Of a stretch of DNA of 40,276 nucleotides, positions 25,061 to 33,042 are shown piece by piece. Below the pieces are notes generated by a model. It was given only the letters and a program-made list of their open reading frames with translations. It was not told the DNA's origin and did not search any database. Position numbers and translations under genes: made by a program. Each line of letters begins with the position of its first letter. Position 1 is the stretch's first letter. The DNA comes from a bacterium (GTDB lineage Bacteria > AUK180), in NCBI GenBank assembly GCA_023144005.1, contig JAGLGN010000002.1:1-40276 (forward strand), in the 5' to 3' direction.

Positions 25061-26254
25061 TTACTCGTGGATCTTGCCAACAACGCCGGCACCAACGGTC
25101 CTGCCGCCTTCACGAACGGCGAATCGCTGACCTATCTCCATTCCGATAGGCTTGATCAACTCGACCATAATGGTGAGGTTGTCGCCGGGCTTGACGATCT
25201 GAACATTCTCAGGAAGCGTGATCGATCCCGTAACATCTGTAGTTCTGAAAAAGAACTGAGGACGATATCCCGTAACAAACGGTTTATGTCGTCCGCCTTC
25301 CTTTGCGGTCAGAACATAGATATTCGCGTCGAACTTCGTGTGAGGTGTGATGCTCTTGGGCTTGGCCAAAACCTGGCCGCGCTCTACATCAACCTTGTTT
25401 ACGCCTCTTAACAATACTCCGACATTCTCGCCGGCACGGCCTTCGTCAAGAAGCTTTCTGAACATCTCAACACCGGTCGCCACAGTCTTCCTCGTCTCGC
25501 GGAGGCCAACTATCTCAACATCCTCTCCGACCTTGATAACGCCTCTCTCAACACGGCCGGTTACAACCGTACCTCTTCCCGTGATCGAGAAAACATCTTC
25601 GATCGGCATCAGGAAAGGTTTATCCAATGGCCTCTCGGGATCAGGTATGGAGTTATCCATAGCATCCAGAAGTTCCTGTATGCATTTATAAGCGTCTGAA
25701 TCAGCATCGTCGGATTCGCCGGCCTTCAAAGCGCTGCCCTGTATAACAGGAACATCGTCGCCGGGAAACTCATACTGGTTCAGAAGATCTCTTACATCCA
25801 TCTCCGACAGCTCGATCATCTCAGGATCATCGACCATGTCGACCTTGTTCAGGAAAACGACAATGTAGGGTACGTTGACCTGGCGGGCCAGCAAAATGTG
25901 CTCTCTCGTCTGGGGCATGGGGCCGTCAGCTGCTGAAACAACAACGACAGCACCGTCCATCTGAGCGGCACCGGTGATCATATTCTTGATATAATCAGCA
26001 TGTCCGGGACAGTCAACATGAGCATAATGACGCTTCTCTGTCGAATACTCAACATGAGCTGTATTGATCGTAATTCCCCTTGCTTTCTCTTCCGGGGCCT
26101 TATCGATCGCATCAAACGGCGTAAAATCCGCCATCCCTTTGAGATGCAGATATTTAGTGATCGCCGCAGTTAACGTGGTCTTTCCATGATCAACGTGGCC
26201 TATTGTGCCGACATTGACATGTGGCTTAGTTCGTTCAAATTTCTCCTTTGCCAT
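25061..26254 (-). CDS. tuf: Elongation factor Tu
   Basis: The 397-residue GTPase has all the G motifs: GHVDHGKT (G1), RGITI (G2), DCPGH (G3), NKVD (G4) and GSALK (G5), followed by domains 2 and 3 ending [15 protein letters not shown]. It delivers aminoacyl-tRNA to the ribosome. GGAGG is 5 nt before the ATG. It lies directly downstream of four tRNA genes and upstream of rpmG, the layout of the tufB locus in Escherichia coli. A TATAAT at about 26269-26274 could be an internal promoter, but no good -35 was found. Confidence 0.98.
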   Translation of the reverse strand: MAKEKFERTKPHVNVGTIGHVDHGKTTLTAAITKYLHLKGMADFTPFDAIDKAPEEKARGITINTAHVEYSTEKRHYAHVDCPGHADYIKNMITGAAQMDGAVVVVSAADGPMPQTREHILLARQVNVPYIVVFLNKVDMVDDPEMIELSEMDVRDLLNQYEFPGDDVPVIQGSALKAGESDDADSDAYKCIQELLDAMDNSIPDPERPLDKPFLMPIEDVFSITGRGTVVTGRVERGVIKVGEDVEIVGLRETRKTVATGVEMFRKLLDEGRAGENVGVLLRGVNKVDVERGQVLAKPKSITPHTKFDANIYVLTAKEGGRHKPFVTGYRPQFFFRTTDVTGSITLPENVQIVKPGDNLTIMVELIKPIGMEIGQRFAVREGGRTVGAGVVGKIHE

Positions 26255-26285
26255 ATGTTCCTCCGTATATTATATTTCGAGTAAA

Positions 26286-26358
<73 letters not shown>

Positions 26359-26362
26359 GGTA

Positions 26363-26437
26363 TGGAGCGGGAAACGGGACTCGAACCCGCAACAACCACC
26401 TTGGAAGGGTGGAGCTCTTCCATTGAGCTATTCCCGC
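26363..26437 (-). tRNA. trnG: tRNA-Gly (UCC)
   Basis: Minus strand: acceptor GCGGGAA/TTCCCGC, D arm GCTC/GAGC, anticodon stem CCACC/GGTGG with loop CTTCCAA (anticodon TCC), T arm GCGGG-TTCGAGT-CCCGT. Discriminator T and CCA are encoded. Confidence 0.94.
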
Positions 26438-26447
26438 TAAAATACAA

Positions 26448-26532
26448 TGGTGGGAGATGGATTCGAACCACCGCAGGCGCTACCGCCGCCAGATTTACAG
26501 TCTGGTGCCATTAACCACTCGGCCATCCCACC
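26448..26532 (-). tRNA. trnY: tRNA-Tyr (GUA)
   Basis: An 85-nt class II tRNA on the minus strand: acceptor GGTGGGA/TCCCACC, anticodon stem CCAGA/TCTGG with loop CTGTAAA (anticodon GTA), a long variable arm (ggcggtagcgcc) and T arm GGTGG-TTCGAAT-CCATC. CCA is not encoded. Confidence 0.94.
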
Positions 26533-26590
26533 ACATTGACTTATTAGATTTATCTGATAAGTCCTTCAATATAGGTAATTAAGTTAAGTA

Positions 26591-26663
26591 AGCTGGAGGA
26601 GGGAATTGAACCCACGACCTGCTGATTACAAATCAGCTGCTCTGCCATCTGAGCTACTCCAGC
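26591..26663 (-). tRNA. trnT: tRNA-Thr (UGU)
   Basis: Minus strand: acceptor GCTGGAG/CTCCAGC, D arm GCTC/GAGC, anticodon stem CTGAT/ATCAG with loop TTGTA (anticodon TGT), T arm GTGGG-TTCAATT-CCCTC. No encoded CCA. It is the first RNA of the tRNA-tuf-ribosomal transcription unit. Confidence 0.94.
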
Positions 26664-26707
26664 GAAAACAGCACACTACCCTTAAAAAAAATGGGCAGTA
26701 AATAACA

Positions 26708-26735
26708 ATTATACGCGATTTTTGAAAAATGTCAA
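26708..26735 (-). promoter_or_regulatory. Main promoter of the tRNA-tuf-ribosomal-rpoBC unit
   Basis: On the minus strand TTGACA (26735-26730), a 16-nt spacer and TATAAT (26713-26708), both perfect consensus hexamers, lie about 45 nt upstream of tRNA-Thr(UGU). A MITE-like element begins about 7 nt beyond the -35. Confidence 0.88.
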
Positions 26736-26741
26736 GGGGTA

Positions 26742-26955
26742 AGTGCTCTGATTCTTAAATAAGTTGACAATGGATGATTGGGGCACAAGTGACAAAAGCA
26801 CAAGTTACAAGTTGAAAAAGAGGGATTTTGTTTCTAATAACCAGCGATGGCGAACACTCAGGTTCGCCTCTACCACCACTTCGTACTTAGAACCTCGCGC
26901 GTCATCCTGTTTTTATAACCTCGAATCTCTATCCTCTATTTATGAATCATAACAC
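26742..26955. mobile_element. MITE-like element, about 214 bp, beside the ribosomal promoter
   Basis: The left end reads GTGCTCTGATTCTTAAATA (from 26743). The right end on the minus strand (from 26955) reads GTGTTATGATTCATAAATA. Both contain TGATTC, so they form a subtype of the repeat seen at 1212 and 21559. TA occurs at 26740-26741 and 26956-26957. The interior shares gcacaagtgacaa with the copy at 1212 and contains a 7-bp hairpin (GGCGAAC/GTTCGCC, 26849-26868). It separates the 3' end of the kinase-like gene (stop at 26970) from the ribosomal promoter. No coding sequence is supported. Confidence 0.68.
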
Positions 26956-26969
26956 TAGAGTGTTTTATT

Positions 26970-28688
26970 TTATTTTGTCTTTTTCAGTTCTACAGAAACA
27001 TTCAAACCCTTGGTGTTGAGTATCTCCCCGATAAGGATGCTGTCAACATCATTACGATCAATTACATCAGCGAGATCATTCACTGTATCATTGATTATCC
27101 TGATCAGGGTAATATGGTTCTCCCCATGGAGTTCAATCCCCTTGATCTTTCCTCCATGTCCAAGTATATACGCCTCGATATTCAAAATAACAAAGCGTAA
27201 TTTGTCCACATCGCCAAAGAAGTTATGTGCTCCTGTCACCTTGATCTGATCTCCATCCAAGTCAATTTCTTTCAGGACCTCTGTGTAGTCAAATGAAGAG
27301 AAGTTCAATTTAATATGGTCATCGGTGATAAAATCCCTCAGTATTCCTACGCGGAGCAAAATATTTCCTACCTTATCCTCCATATTGGAAAGCACTTTCT
27401 TCTGTTTAGCCGTGACCGGTCCCAATTTGCCGGTCGAAAAAAGTGTGGCATAGCCAAATATTGAGGTGAGTGAGTTTCTGATCTTGTCATCGATGAGTAC
27501 AGCATTTCTTTCATTCAGTTTCTTCTGATTAACAACCTTGGCATTCATTTCCTTTAATTGACCATTATACTCATCCAGCTCCTGGATCATCTTATTTCTT
27601 TCGAACATCAGGACAATAGTCTCCGCGACGGAATTGAAGTAAGCATGTCCCGAAATATGGTCATTCCCTCCAAGGATCAAAAAATAAAAATGGTTCTTTG
27701 TACTAACGCTTTTTAATGTATATTTAGGAAATTTATAATTCAGGAAAATATTTTCAGGCAGCAAATCCTTTTTAAATGCTCCCATCTCAGGGTTCAATTC
27801 AAAACCGGAGGGATTAAATACGAATTTGAACCGCACACTGCCCTTCTCCAGAATGGTCAGATCATCGCACTTTCCCCGCGAGGATAATTCCTGCTGAATT
27901 TTTTGGAGCATCGTGATCGTGTCCTTGTTCTTCAATCCGATCTCATTGATCCGGTTCAATACTTCTATTCGTTCCTTCGCCCAATTGAGCTTATCTCTCT
28001 TGTCAGAAAGTAAAAAAAGCGAGTAATTTGCCACGATTACCAGAATGAACATGATAATGACAGGAAATAAAAGCGAAAGGGACATGAAGTATGCTGCAAG
28101 GTAGCCGGACAATGTCATAAGCATCCAGAAAAGTGCGGACAACGGCAGGAGGCTGATAACCTTTGAAAATTTCAGGCGGACGATCACAACAGATAGGAGA
28201 TTGGACGCACTGGCAAGGAATGCGGCACCTGCAACAAAGAGCAATTCCATGAGAGAAAAATCCAATGCCAGTCCATTTTTAGACCAGAGAGCGAATAAAA
28301 TTCCAAGAACAGAGATGTCGATCGTGCGGAAAATAACGCTCACCAGGATCTGATTCGCCCGATCGGTGGAATTCTTGATTTCATTTTTTCCTATGTGATA
28401 AAGATGCAGCCATTTATACAAGGCAGAGAAGGGTATCGCAAAGATAAGGGTATTATACGGGCCGTACATTATTACAGAAAATGCCATAAAAAAATGCACC
28501 AGGGAGTAGTTGACCTTTTTTGCGATGGAAAACTGCATGCCGCCGACCAGAGCATAACAGCAAAAGGTAAAAAAAAGCACTCCGTAGGACCCCAAAGGAA
28601 GAGATAGCACGGAAGAACCATCGCAAAAAAGAAAAAGCCCTAGAAGCAGCACGACCATATAAAGAATTAATATTAAATGTTTTCTCAT
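26970..28688 (-). CDS. Membrane-bound degenerate histidine kinase-like protein
   Basis: The 572-residue protein starts at ATG 28688 (MRKHLILILY) with GAGGAAGG upstream; an earlier Met extends into the preceding gene. About the first 225 residues form seven or eight hydrophobic segments. A coiled stretch and a GAF-like globular part (about 230-370) follow, then a region aligning with the HisKA dimerisation helix, LIDDKIRNSLTSIFGYATLF (about 395-415). In active kinases this reads SHELRTPLTSI; here the phospho-accepting His is Asp. The remainder has the size of an ATPase domain with a weak N-box (VILNIEAYIL), but no G-x-G boxes can be seen. It is therefore probably a pseudokinase or a sensor without phosphotransfer. 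No response regulator is nearby. It follows two DUF21-type genes and has its own promoter. Confidence 0.68.
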   Translation of the reverse strand: MRKHLILILYMVVLLLGLFLFCDGSSVLSLPLGSYGVLFFTFCCYALVGGMQFSIAKKVNYSLVHFFMAFSVIMYGPYNTLIFAIPFSALYKWLHLYHIGKNEIKNSTDRANQILVSVIFRTIDISVLGILFALWSKNGLALDFSLMELLFVAGAAFLASASNLLSVVIVRLKFSKVISLLPLSALFWMLMTLSGYLAAYFMSLSLLFPVIIMFILVIVANYSLFLLSDKRDKLNWAKERIEVLNRINEIGLKNKDTITMLQKIQQELSSRGKCDDLTILEKGSVRFKFVFNPSGFELNPEMGAFKKDLLPENIFLNYKFPKYTLKSVSTKNHFYFLILGGNDHISGHAYFNSVAETIVLMFERNKMIQELDEYNGQLKEMNAKVVNQKKLNERNAVLIDDKIRNSLTSIFGYATLFSTGKLGPVTAKQKKVLSNMEDKVGNILLRVGILRDFITDDHIKLNFSSFDYTEVLKEIDLDGDQIKVTGAHNFFGDVDKLRFVILNIEAYILGHGGKIKGIELHGENHITLIRIINDTVNDLADVIDRNDVDSILIGEILNTKGLNVSVELKKTK

Positions 28689-28703
28689 ACCTTCCTCTGG
28701 TTT

Positions 28704-28732
28704 ATTATAATATTTTTTCTTCTCTTTTTCAA
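28704..28732 (-). promoter_or_regulatory. Promoter of the kinase-like gene
   Basis: On the minus strand TTGAAA (28732-28727), a 17-nt spacer and TATAAT (28709-28704) lie across the stop of the upstream DUF21 gene and end 15 nt before the ATG at 28688. A Shine-Dalgarno is present here, unlike the leaderless promoters. Confidence 0.65.
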
Positions 28733-29670
28733 ATAGTAGGTGAGAATGCCCTGGAAAAGACACGCTCGAAAAAGTCGTTTCGCGTGAAGATATTTATCAC
28801 TTTACCACTTTCATCGGTGAAGCCGACCATCGAATTATCTCTCTTTGATACTTCCAATAAAGCCTTGCCCAGTGGCTCTTTCCCGCTGAGCAAAAGCGGT
28901 TTTTCCAGAGCTGCTTTGATATTGTCGCAAAAAAGCAGTGATCTCAAAGAGGCGCTGTAAAATTCATTTTTAATATTAAGGTATCCGCATTCCGAACCGG
29001 CATTTGTGATGATCTTCGCCGCTTCGCGGGTCGAAAGCCTCAGCGAAAGCAGCGGAGGGGCACAACGGGCAAAGAACTCAACGGATGGGATCTCGATCAT
29101 ATTAGTCAATCCCTCATTGAATCTGATCATCTTATCCCCGCCGTAGGTCTTGATCAATTCGAATGTAGCGACGCGGAGCTCCTCATTGTCTATATCTTTT
29201 CCTCCGGCCGACATACCGAATATCCTTTGCAGAAATTTGACAGAATAGCTGAAGACCTGCACAAGAGGGTAAAGGATAATGTAAGAGAACTGAAGCAGAT
29301 AACTGAAGAAAAATGTAAGGCGGTAATTATACTTCTTGAAGGTCAGTTTCGGAAGGGATTCACCAAAAATGGTCAGTATCGGCAAAAGGATAATGGGGGT
29401 CCAGAGTTCGAAATTCTCAATTCCCATGCGATGCAGATATCCGCCGAAAAGAGTCGCCATAGCAACCGAAACAAGGTTTACTCCCACAAGGATCGTGGAG
29501 AAAAATGTATGGGGATTGGAATTGAAACGATTCAATATCTTTGCGGCGCGATCTCCGTTCACAAGGCGGTAAAGCAATTTTGATCTGAAAAGTGAAACAA
29601 ATCCGATCTCAATTCCCGAGAAGAACGCCTGCGTCAGAATAAGAAAGATCATCACTCCCAGCTCAAGCAT
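28729..29670 (-). CDS. DUF21/CNNM-type membrane protein with degraded C-terminal domains
   Basis: The 313-residue protein has the DUF21 membrane domain: an N-terminal helix leading to FFSGIEIGFVSLFRSKL, then NPHTFFSTILVGVNLVSVAMATLFGGYL and IFGESLPKLTFKKY, four hydrophobic segments in all (about 1-150). The usual tandem CBS pair is only partly recognisable; the C-terminus ends SMVGFTDESGKVINIFTRNDF, like one CBS half. The CorC/HlyC transporter-associated domain is missing. It overlaps the larger DUF21 gene upstream by 8 nt, so the two are co-translated and may form a heteromer. Family members are implicated in magnesium or cobalt transport; the function here is unproven. Confidence 0.8.
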   Translation of the reverse strand: MLELGVMIFLILTQAFFSGIEIGFVSLFRSKLLYRLVNGDRAAKILNRFNSNPHTFFSTILVGVNLVSVAMATLFGGYLHRMGIENFELWTPIILLPILTIFGESLPKLTFKKYNYRLTFFFSYLLQFSYIILYPLVQVFSYSVKFLQRIFGMSAGGKDIDNEELRVATFELIKTYGGDKMIRFNEGLTNMIEIPSVEFFARCAPPLLSLRLSTREAAKIITNAGSECGYLNIKNEFYSASLRSLLFCDNIKAALEKPLLLSGKEPLGKALLEVSKRDNSMVGFTDESGKVINIFTRNDFFERVFSRAFSPTI

Positions 29671-30877
29671 TCTTCACCTTCACTTTAAATGACCTCACCG
29701 CGAAATTCTCAACCCTATCCACCAGAACGGTTATCTTTCCAAAATCCACGGCATCGTTCTTCTTCGGCATTCGGCGCAAACGGTCCAGAAATAATTCCAG
29801 AATAGTACACGAACCATCCTCTTTGAATATGTCCATCTCAAAAAATATCTCCATTTCAAAAACGGAAGTCTGTGGATTTATTCTAAATGTATTATGCGTC
29901 AATTCCCTAATATAGGTCTCGTCAGAAAGTGAGACCATGTCCATTATATGTTCCGCGGTCAGCATTCCCTCGATACCCCCGTACTCGTCCACCAGAAAAA
30001 TGGGCTTTCCATAAGAACTCAAGTGCCTTAAAAGTTTTTCAACATTGGAGTACAGCGGGATATATTCGCCCGGTATGAGATTCTTCTTAATATGGGAAAG
30101 CAGGTCATCGCCTGCCTTATCAAAGAGAGAGTAAAGGTCGAAAAGTCCAACAATATTATCCATATTCCCTTCATAGACGGGGATATAATGTTGATCGGAA
30201 GCCCTCAGCGCCAATTTGATATCCTCGGGGTCATCCTCAAGGTCAATGCCGTGCATATCGCTTCGGTGGATCACAATGGAATCAGCATCTTTTTCCAGAA
30301 GGCGGAGGAAATTTCGATTTATGGTCCTTTCTTCTCTGCTCAGTCCACCTTCCAGCTTCGAAAGTACAGAAAATAACTCGCCCTTTTCCAGATCGGGCTC
30401 AACCGGGCCCATGAAGAGGGAAAAGATCTTCAGGAAAAAACCATTTATGAGGTTTATTATAAAAATGAACGGATAAAATAATCTGGATAAAATAAAAAGC
30501 ATATGGCGGACCCAGGAAATGAATTTGATATTATTTTCCAGGGCAATGGTCTTTGGCAATACCTCACCAAAGATTATTACCAGAAAAGACATGATCAGAA
30601 AGTTGTACATCTCATAATTAGCCAATCCCGAATCGAGAAAGAGTTTCAGAGAAATGGATGCTGCGGTAACATTTACCAATGTATTTCCGATCAATATCGT
30701 TGAGAGATAATCCGCGCCCTTTTTCTGCATGTATACAATATTATCATGCAGTTTTTTGTCGGTCGAGCTTAGATCTCTTAATTGGGCTTTTCTTATGGAA
30801 AACAATGCGGTCTCACTGCCTGAAAAGGAAAAGGAGAATATAAGAAGCACTACTAAGAATACGATTTCTAGGATCAT
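29663..30877 (-). CDS. DUF21-CBS-CorC (CNNM/hemolysin C) family membrane protein
   Basis: The 404-residue protein has a DUF21 membrane domain with SFSGSETALFSIRKAQL near the N-terminus and FGEVLPKTIALEN, a CBS pair (about 195-320, with YIPVYEGNMDNIVGLFDLYSLF and PIFLVDEYGGIEGMLTAEHI) and a C-terminal CorC/HlyC domain ending in the GKITVLVDRVENFAVRSFKVKVK pattern. This is the full architecture of CNNM-like divalent cation transport proteins. The ATG has no Shine-Dalgarno. A TTGACA/TACAAT promoter ends 5 nt before it, so a leaderless mRNA is predicted. It is divergent from the arsR-thioredoxin operon. Confidence 0.87.
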   Translation of the reverse strand: MILEIVFLVVLLIFSFSFSGSETALFSIRKAQLRDLSSTDKKLHDNIVYMQKKGADYLSTILIGNTLVNVTAASISLKLFLDSGLANYEMYNFLIMSFLVIIFGEVLPKTIALENNIKFISWVRHMLFILSRLFYPFIFIINLINGFFLKIFSLFMGPVEPDLEKGELFSVLSKLEGGLSREERTINRNFLRLLEKDADSIVIHRSDMHGIDLEDDPEDIKLALRASDQHYIPVYEGNMDNIVGLFDLYSLFDKAGDDLLSHIKKNLIPGEYIPLYSNVEKLLRHLSSYGKPIFLVDEYGGIEGMLTAEHIMDMVSLSDETYIRELTHNTFRINPQTSVFEMEIFFEMDIFKEDGSCTILELFLDRLRRMPKKNDAVDFGKITVLVDRVENFAVRSFKVKVKNA

Positions 30878-30882
30878 GGGAT

Positions 30883-30911
30883 ATTGTACCTGTATCCGAT
30901 GATTTTGTCAA
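30883..30911 (-). promoter_or_regulatory. Leaderless promoter of the DUF21 operon
   Basis: On the minus strand TTGACA (30911-30906), a 17-nt spacer and TACAAT (30888-30883) are followed by atccc and the ATG at 30877. The 5-nt gap from -10 to start codon matches the promoters at 5857 and 5922. Confidence 0.78.
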
Positions 30912-30948
30912 CAGGACGCGGCGCGGCGCACGTTTTTTGCCCATGCTA

Positions 30949-30983
30949 TTGACATTCGTATATTATTATATTATAATATTATA
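30949..30983 (+). promoter_or_regulatory. Promoter and likely operator of the arsR-thioredoxin operon
   Basis: TTGACA (30949-30954), a 17-nt spacer and TATAAT (30972-30977) precede arsR. A perfect 12-bp palindrome, TATAATATTATA (30972-30983), covers the -10 and the expected start of transcription. It is the best candidate for autoregulation by the ArsR-type protein; binding is inferred. Confidence 0.7.
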
Positions 30984-30996
30984 AAACGAGGTGGCA

Positions 30997-31287
30997 ATGA
31001 AAATAAAAGAAGAGACCTTCGCGCGGCTGGAAGAGATCATGAAGGCAATGTCCAATGCAAGCAGGTTGAAAATACTTTTTACTATCTTTAAGAACGAAAG
31101 GTGCGTGAACGATATCGTTAAGCTCAGCGGTATTTCACAGTCGATCGTATCTCAGAGCCTGTGCAAATTCCAGATATTGGGATTGGTCGAATTGAAAAAA
31201 AGGGGCAATCGTCATATATATTGCATCAAAGATGAAAAACTTTTTGAGATCCTTAAGCAGTTGAAGGAGTATGCGAATGGGAAGTAG
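30997..31287 (+). CDS. ArsR/SmtB-type winged-helix repressor
   Basis: The 96-residue protein begins at ATG 30997 with GAGGTGG upstream; a GTG two codons earlier overlaps that site. It has the ArsR fold: MSNASRLKILFTIFKNERCVNDIVKLSGISQSIVSQSLCKFQILGLVELKKRGNRHIY (recognition helix SQSIVSQSLCKF). The metal-binding ELCVCDL motif of arsenic sensors reads ERCVNDI, with only one cysteine. The protein has three cysteines in all, at 36, 56 and 76. With a thioredoxin system downstream, a thiol-redox or persulfide-sensing role is more likely than metal sensing. That is inference. It overlaps the TlpA-like gene by 11 nt. Confidence 0.85.
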   Translation: MKIKEETFARLEEIMKAMSNASRLKILFTIFKNERCVNDIVKLSGISQSIVSQSLCKFQILGLVELKKRGNRHIYCIKDEKLFEILKQLKEYANGK

Positions 31288-31792
31288 GGTCTTTATAATT
31301 ATCTCATTGTTAGCTATTTCCTTCTTCGGAATTAATTCCGCGGCGCCTCAGACACCGGTTCAAATAAATCCAGGATCTGATATGAAGATCAGAGATGTTT
31401 CAGGAGAAAAATTCAGCATAGAACCCATCGAGGGAAAATTGCTGATCATTGATTTCTGGGCAACATGGTGCGGGCCCTGCAGAAAAGCCATCCCTAAATT
31501 AGTTGAGATCCAGAAGACTTTCCCTGAAGAAGTACAGGTCGTCGGTATCTCGGTTGACAGAGAAATTTCATTTGAAGAGCTTCAGGATTTTTATCAGACA
31601 TACCGTATAAATTATCCGGTAGGATTCGCCACTGAGAAAATAATGAAAATGTTTCCGAGGATAAGAGCTATACCCACGATCAAAATATTGGACTCCAACG
31701 GAACGGAGATCGATGAGATCATAGGGAATGACCCGAATATGAAAGCCAGAGTGAAGGGTCTGCTGATCAAACACGGTCTCTTGGAGAAGTGA
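31277..31792 (+). CDS. TlpA/ResA-like membrane-anchored thioredoxin
   Basis: The 171-residue protein has an N-terminal signal/anchor (VFIIISLLAISFFGINS, about 5-21) followed by an AhpC/TSA-Redoxin-type thioredoxin domain. The active site is FWATWCGPC with Cys65 and Cys68, and the cis-Pro loop is RAIPTI. It should act outside the cytoplasmic membrane as a thiol-disulfide reductase, for example in cytochrome c maturation. The ATG at 31277 is chosen because GGAG lies 7 nt upstream; the ATG at 31271 is too close. It starts inside arsR and ends 1 nt before trxB. Confidence 0.88.
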   Translation: MGSRVFIIISLLAISFFGINSAAPQTPVQINPGSDMKIRDVSGEKFSIEPIEGKLLIIDFWATWCGPCRKAIPKLVEIQKTFPEEVQVVGISVDREISFEELQDFYQTYRINYPVGFATEKIMKMFPRIRAIPTIKILDSNGTEIDEIIGNDPNMKARVKGLLIKHGLLEK

Positions 31793-31793
31793 C

Positions 31794-32729
31794 ATGCTAA
31801 ATAAAGATGTAGTTATCATCGGGGGAGGCCCCGCAGGATTGACCGCCGGCATTTATCTCAGCCGTGCAATGTTCGATGTCATCTTGATCGAAAAAATGGC
31901 TCATGGCGGGCAAATCGTTTTAACCGATGAAATCGAGAATTACCCTGGATTTCCCGATGGGATCAAGGGACAGGAGCTGGCTGAAAAAATGGTCAAGCAG
32001 GCGAAAAGGTTCGGAACACAATTATTATTTGACGAGGTGACTCAAATAGAAAAACACAAAGAAGGATACCTGATAAGAACATGGGGAGAGGAGATACTTG
32101 CCAAGGGCATCATTTTGGCTTCTGGGGCAGTCCCCAGAAAGATCGGAGTGGAAGGAGAGGAGAAATTCACCGGACGGGGAGTATCCTACTGCGCAACTTG
32201 TGACGGACCGTTTTTCAAGGACAAGGTCGTCACTGTGATCGGTGGCGGTGATGCCGCCGTTGAAGAGGGTATTTACCTGACAAAACATGCGTCCAGGGTG
32301 TTCATTATGCACAGAAGAGATCAGTTGAGGGCTTCCAAACTCATACAGGAACGGGCCTTCAGCAATGAGAAAATCGAGATCATTTGGAACGCATTGCCTG
32401 AAGAGATCATGGGTGAGAAGAAGGTGTCCGCAATTAAATACAAAGATAAATTATCAGGCGAAGTGAAGATACACGATACTGAAGGTGTTTTTATATTCGT
32501 CGGATATACTCCGGCTTCATCATTCATCGATGGAGAAGCATTGGGAATAAATATGACCGAGAATGGATATATTACTACCGAGAAAAACGGACAGACCACC
32601 GCAGAAGGTATATTTGCGGCAGGTGATGTTGTTGAAAAGAATCTTTATCAAGTGGCCACCGCCGTTGGTGACGGCGCCATGGCCGCATTTAATATTCAAA
32701 AATATTTAGAGGAGAAGAACAATGAGTGA
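31794..32729 (+). CDS. trxB: Thioredoxin reductase
   Basis: The 311-residue flavoprotein has an FAD-binding GGGPAGLTAGIYLSRA near the N-terminus, the redox-active CATC in GVSYCATCDGPFF (about 132-137), the NADPH-binding GGGDAAVEEGIYL and the C-terminal FAD motif GIFAAGDV. It is the standard low-molecular-weight TrxB type that reduces thioredoxin with NADPH in the cytoplasm. GGAG lies upstream within the tlpA-like gene. It overlaps trxA by 8 nt, so reductase and substrate are co-translated. Confidence 0.95.
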   Translation: MLNKDVVIIGGGPAGLTAGIYLSRAMFDVILIEKMAHGGQIVLTDEIENYPGFPDGIKGQELAEKMVKQAKRFGTQLLFDEVTQIEKHKEGYLIRTWGEEILAKGIILASGAVPRKIGVEGEEKFTGRGVSYCATCDGPFFKDKVVTVIGGGDAAVEEGIYLTKHASRVFIMHRRDQLRASKLIQERAFSNEKIEIIWNALPEEIMGEKKVSAIKYKDKLSGEVKIHDTEGVFIFVGYTPASSFIDGEALGINMTENGYITTEKNGQTTAEGIFAAGDVVEKNLYQVATAVGDGAMAAFNIQKYLEEKNNE

Positions 32730-33042
32730 GATCGTATTGAACGACAATAACTTTGGAGAAGAGATCGAAAGCCACAGCGGCGTTGCTTTAGTTGATTTTT
32801 GGGCTGTATGGTGTATGCCCTGTAAAATGGTCGCGCCGACAGTTGAGCAGATCGCAGAAGAGTATGCGGGCCGTGTAAAGGTCGGAAAGGTCAATGTTGA
32901 CGAGAACCGTGCGGTCGCGGGAAAATACGGCATCATGTCCATTCCCACTCTCTTGGTATTCAAAGACGGAGAGGTAGTGGACCAGATCGTAGGCGCAGTT
33001 CCCAAATCCGTCATCGAATCAAAATTAAAAGCACATCTGTGA
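32722..33042 (+). CDS. trxA: Thioredoxin
   Basis: The 106-residue protein has the complete thioredoxin fold signature: VDFWAVWCMPCKMVAP with Cys31 and Cys34, KVNVDENRAVAGKYGIMSIPTLLVFKDGE with the cis-Pro, and a C-terminal helix. The dipeptide between the cysteines is Met-Pro rather than the usual Gly-Pro, which should shift the redox potential somewhat. GGAG precedes the ATG. It is the last gene of the operon; a 7-bp hairpin without a T run (33048-33076) follows. Confidence 0.94.
   Translation: MSEIVLNDNNFGEEIESHSGVALVDFWAVWCMPCKMVAPTVEQIAEEYAGRVKVGKVNVDENRAVAGKYGIMSIPTLLVFKDGEVVDQIVGAVPKSVIESKLKAHL

Noticed and set aside
26951-26975. Intrinsic terminator on the plus strand (AACACT/AGTGTT then T-rich)
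   Set aside because: The stem is only 6 bp and AT-rich, overlaps the MITE end, and no plus-strand gene precedes it.
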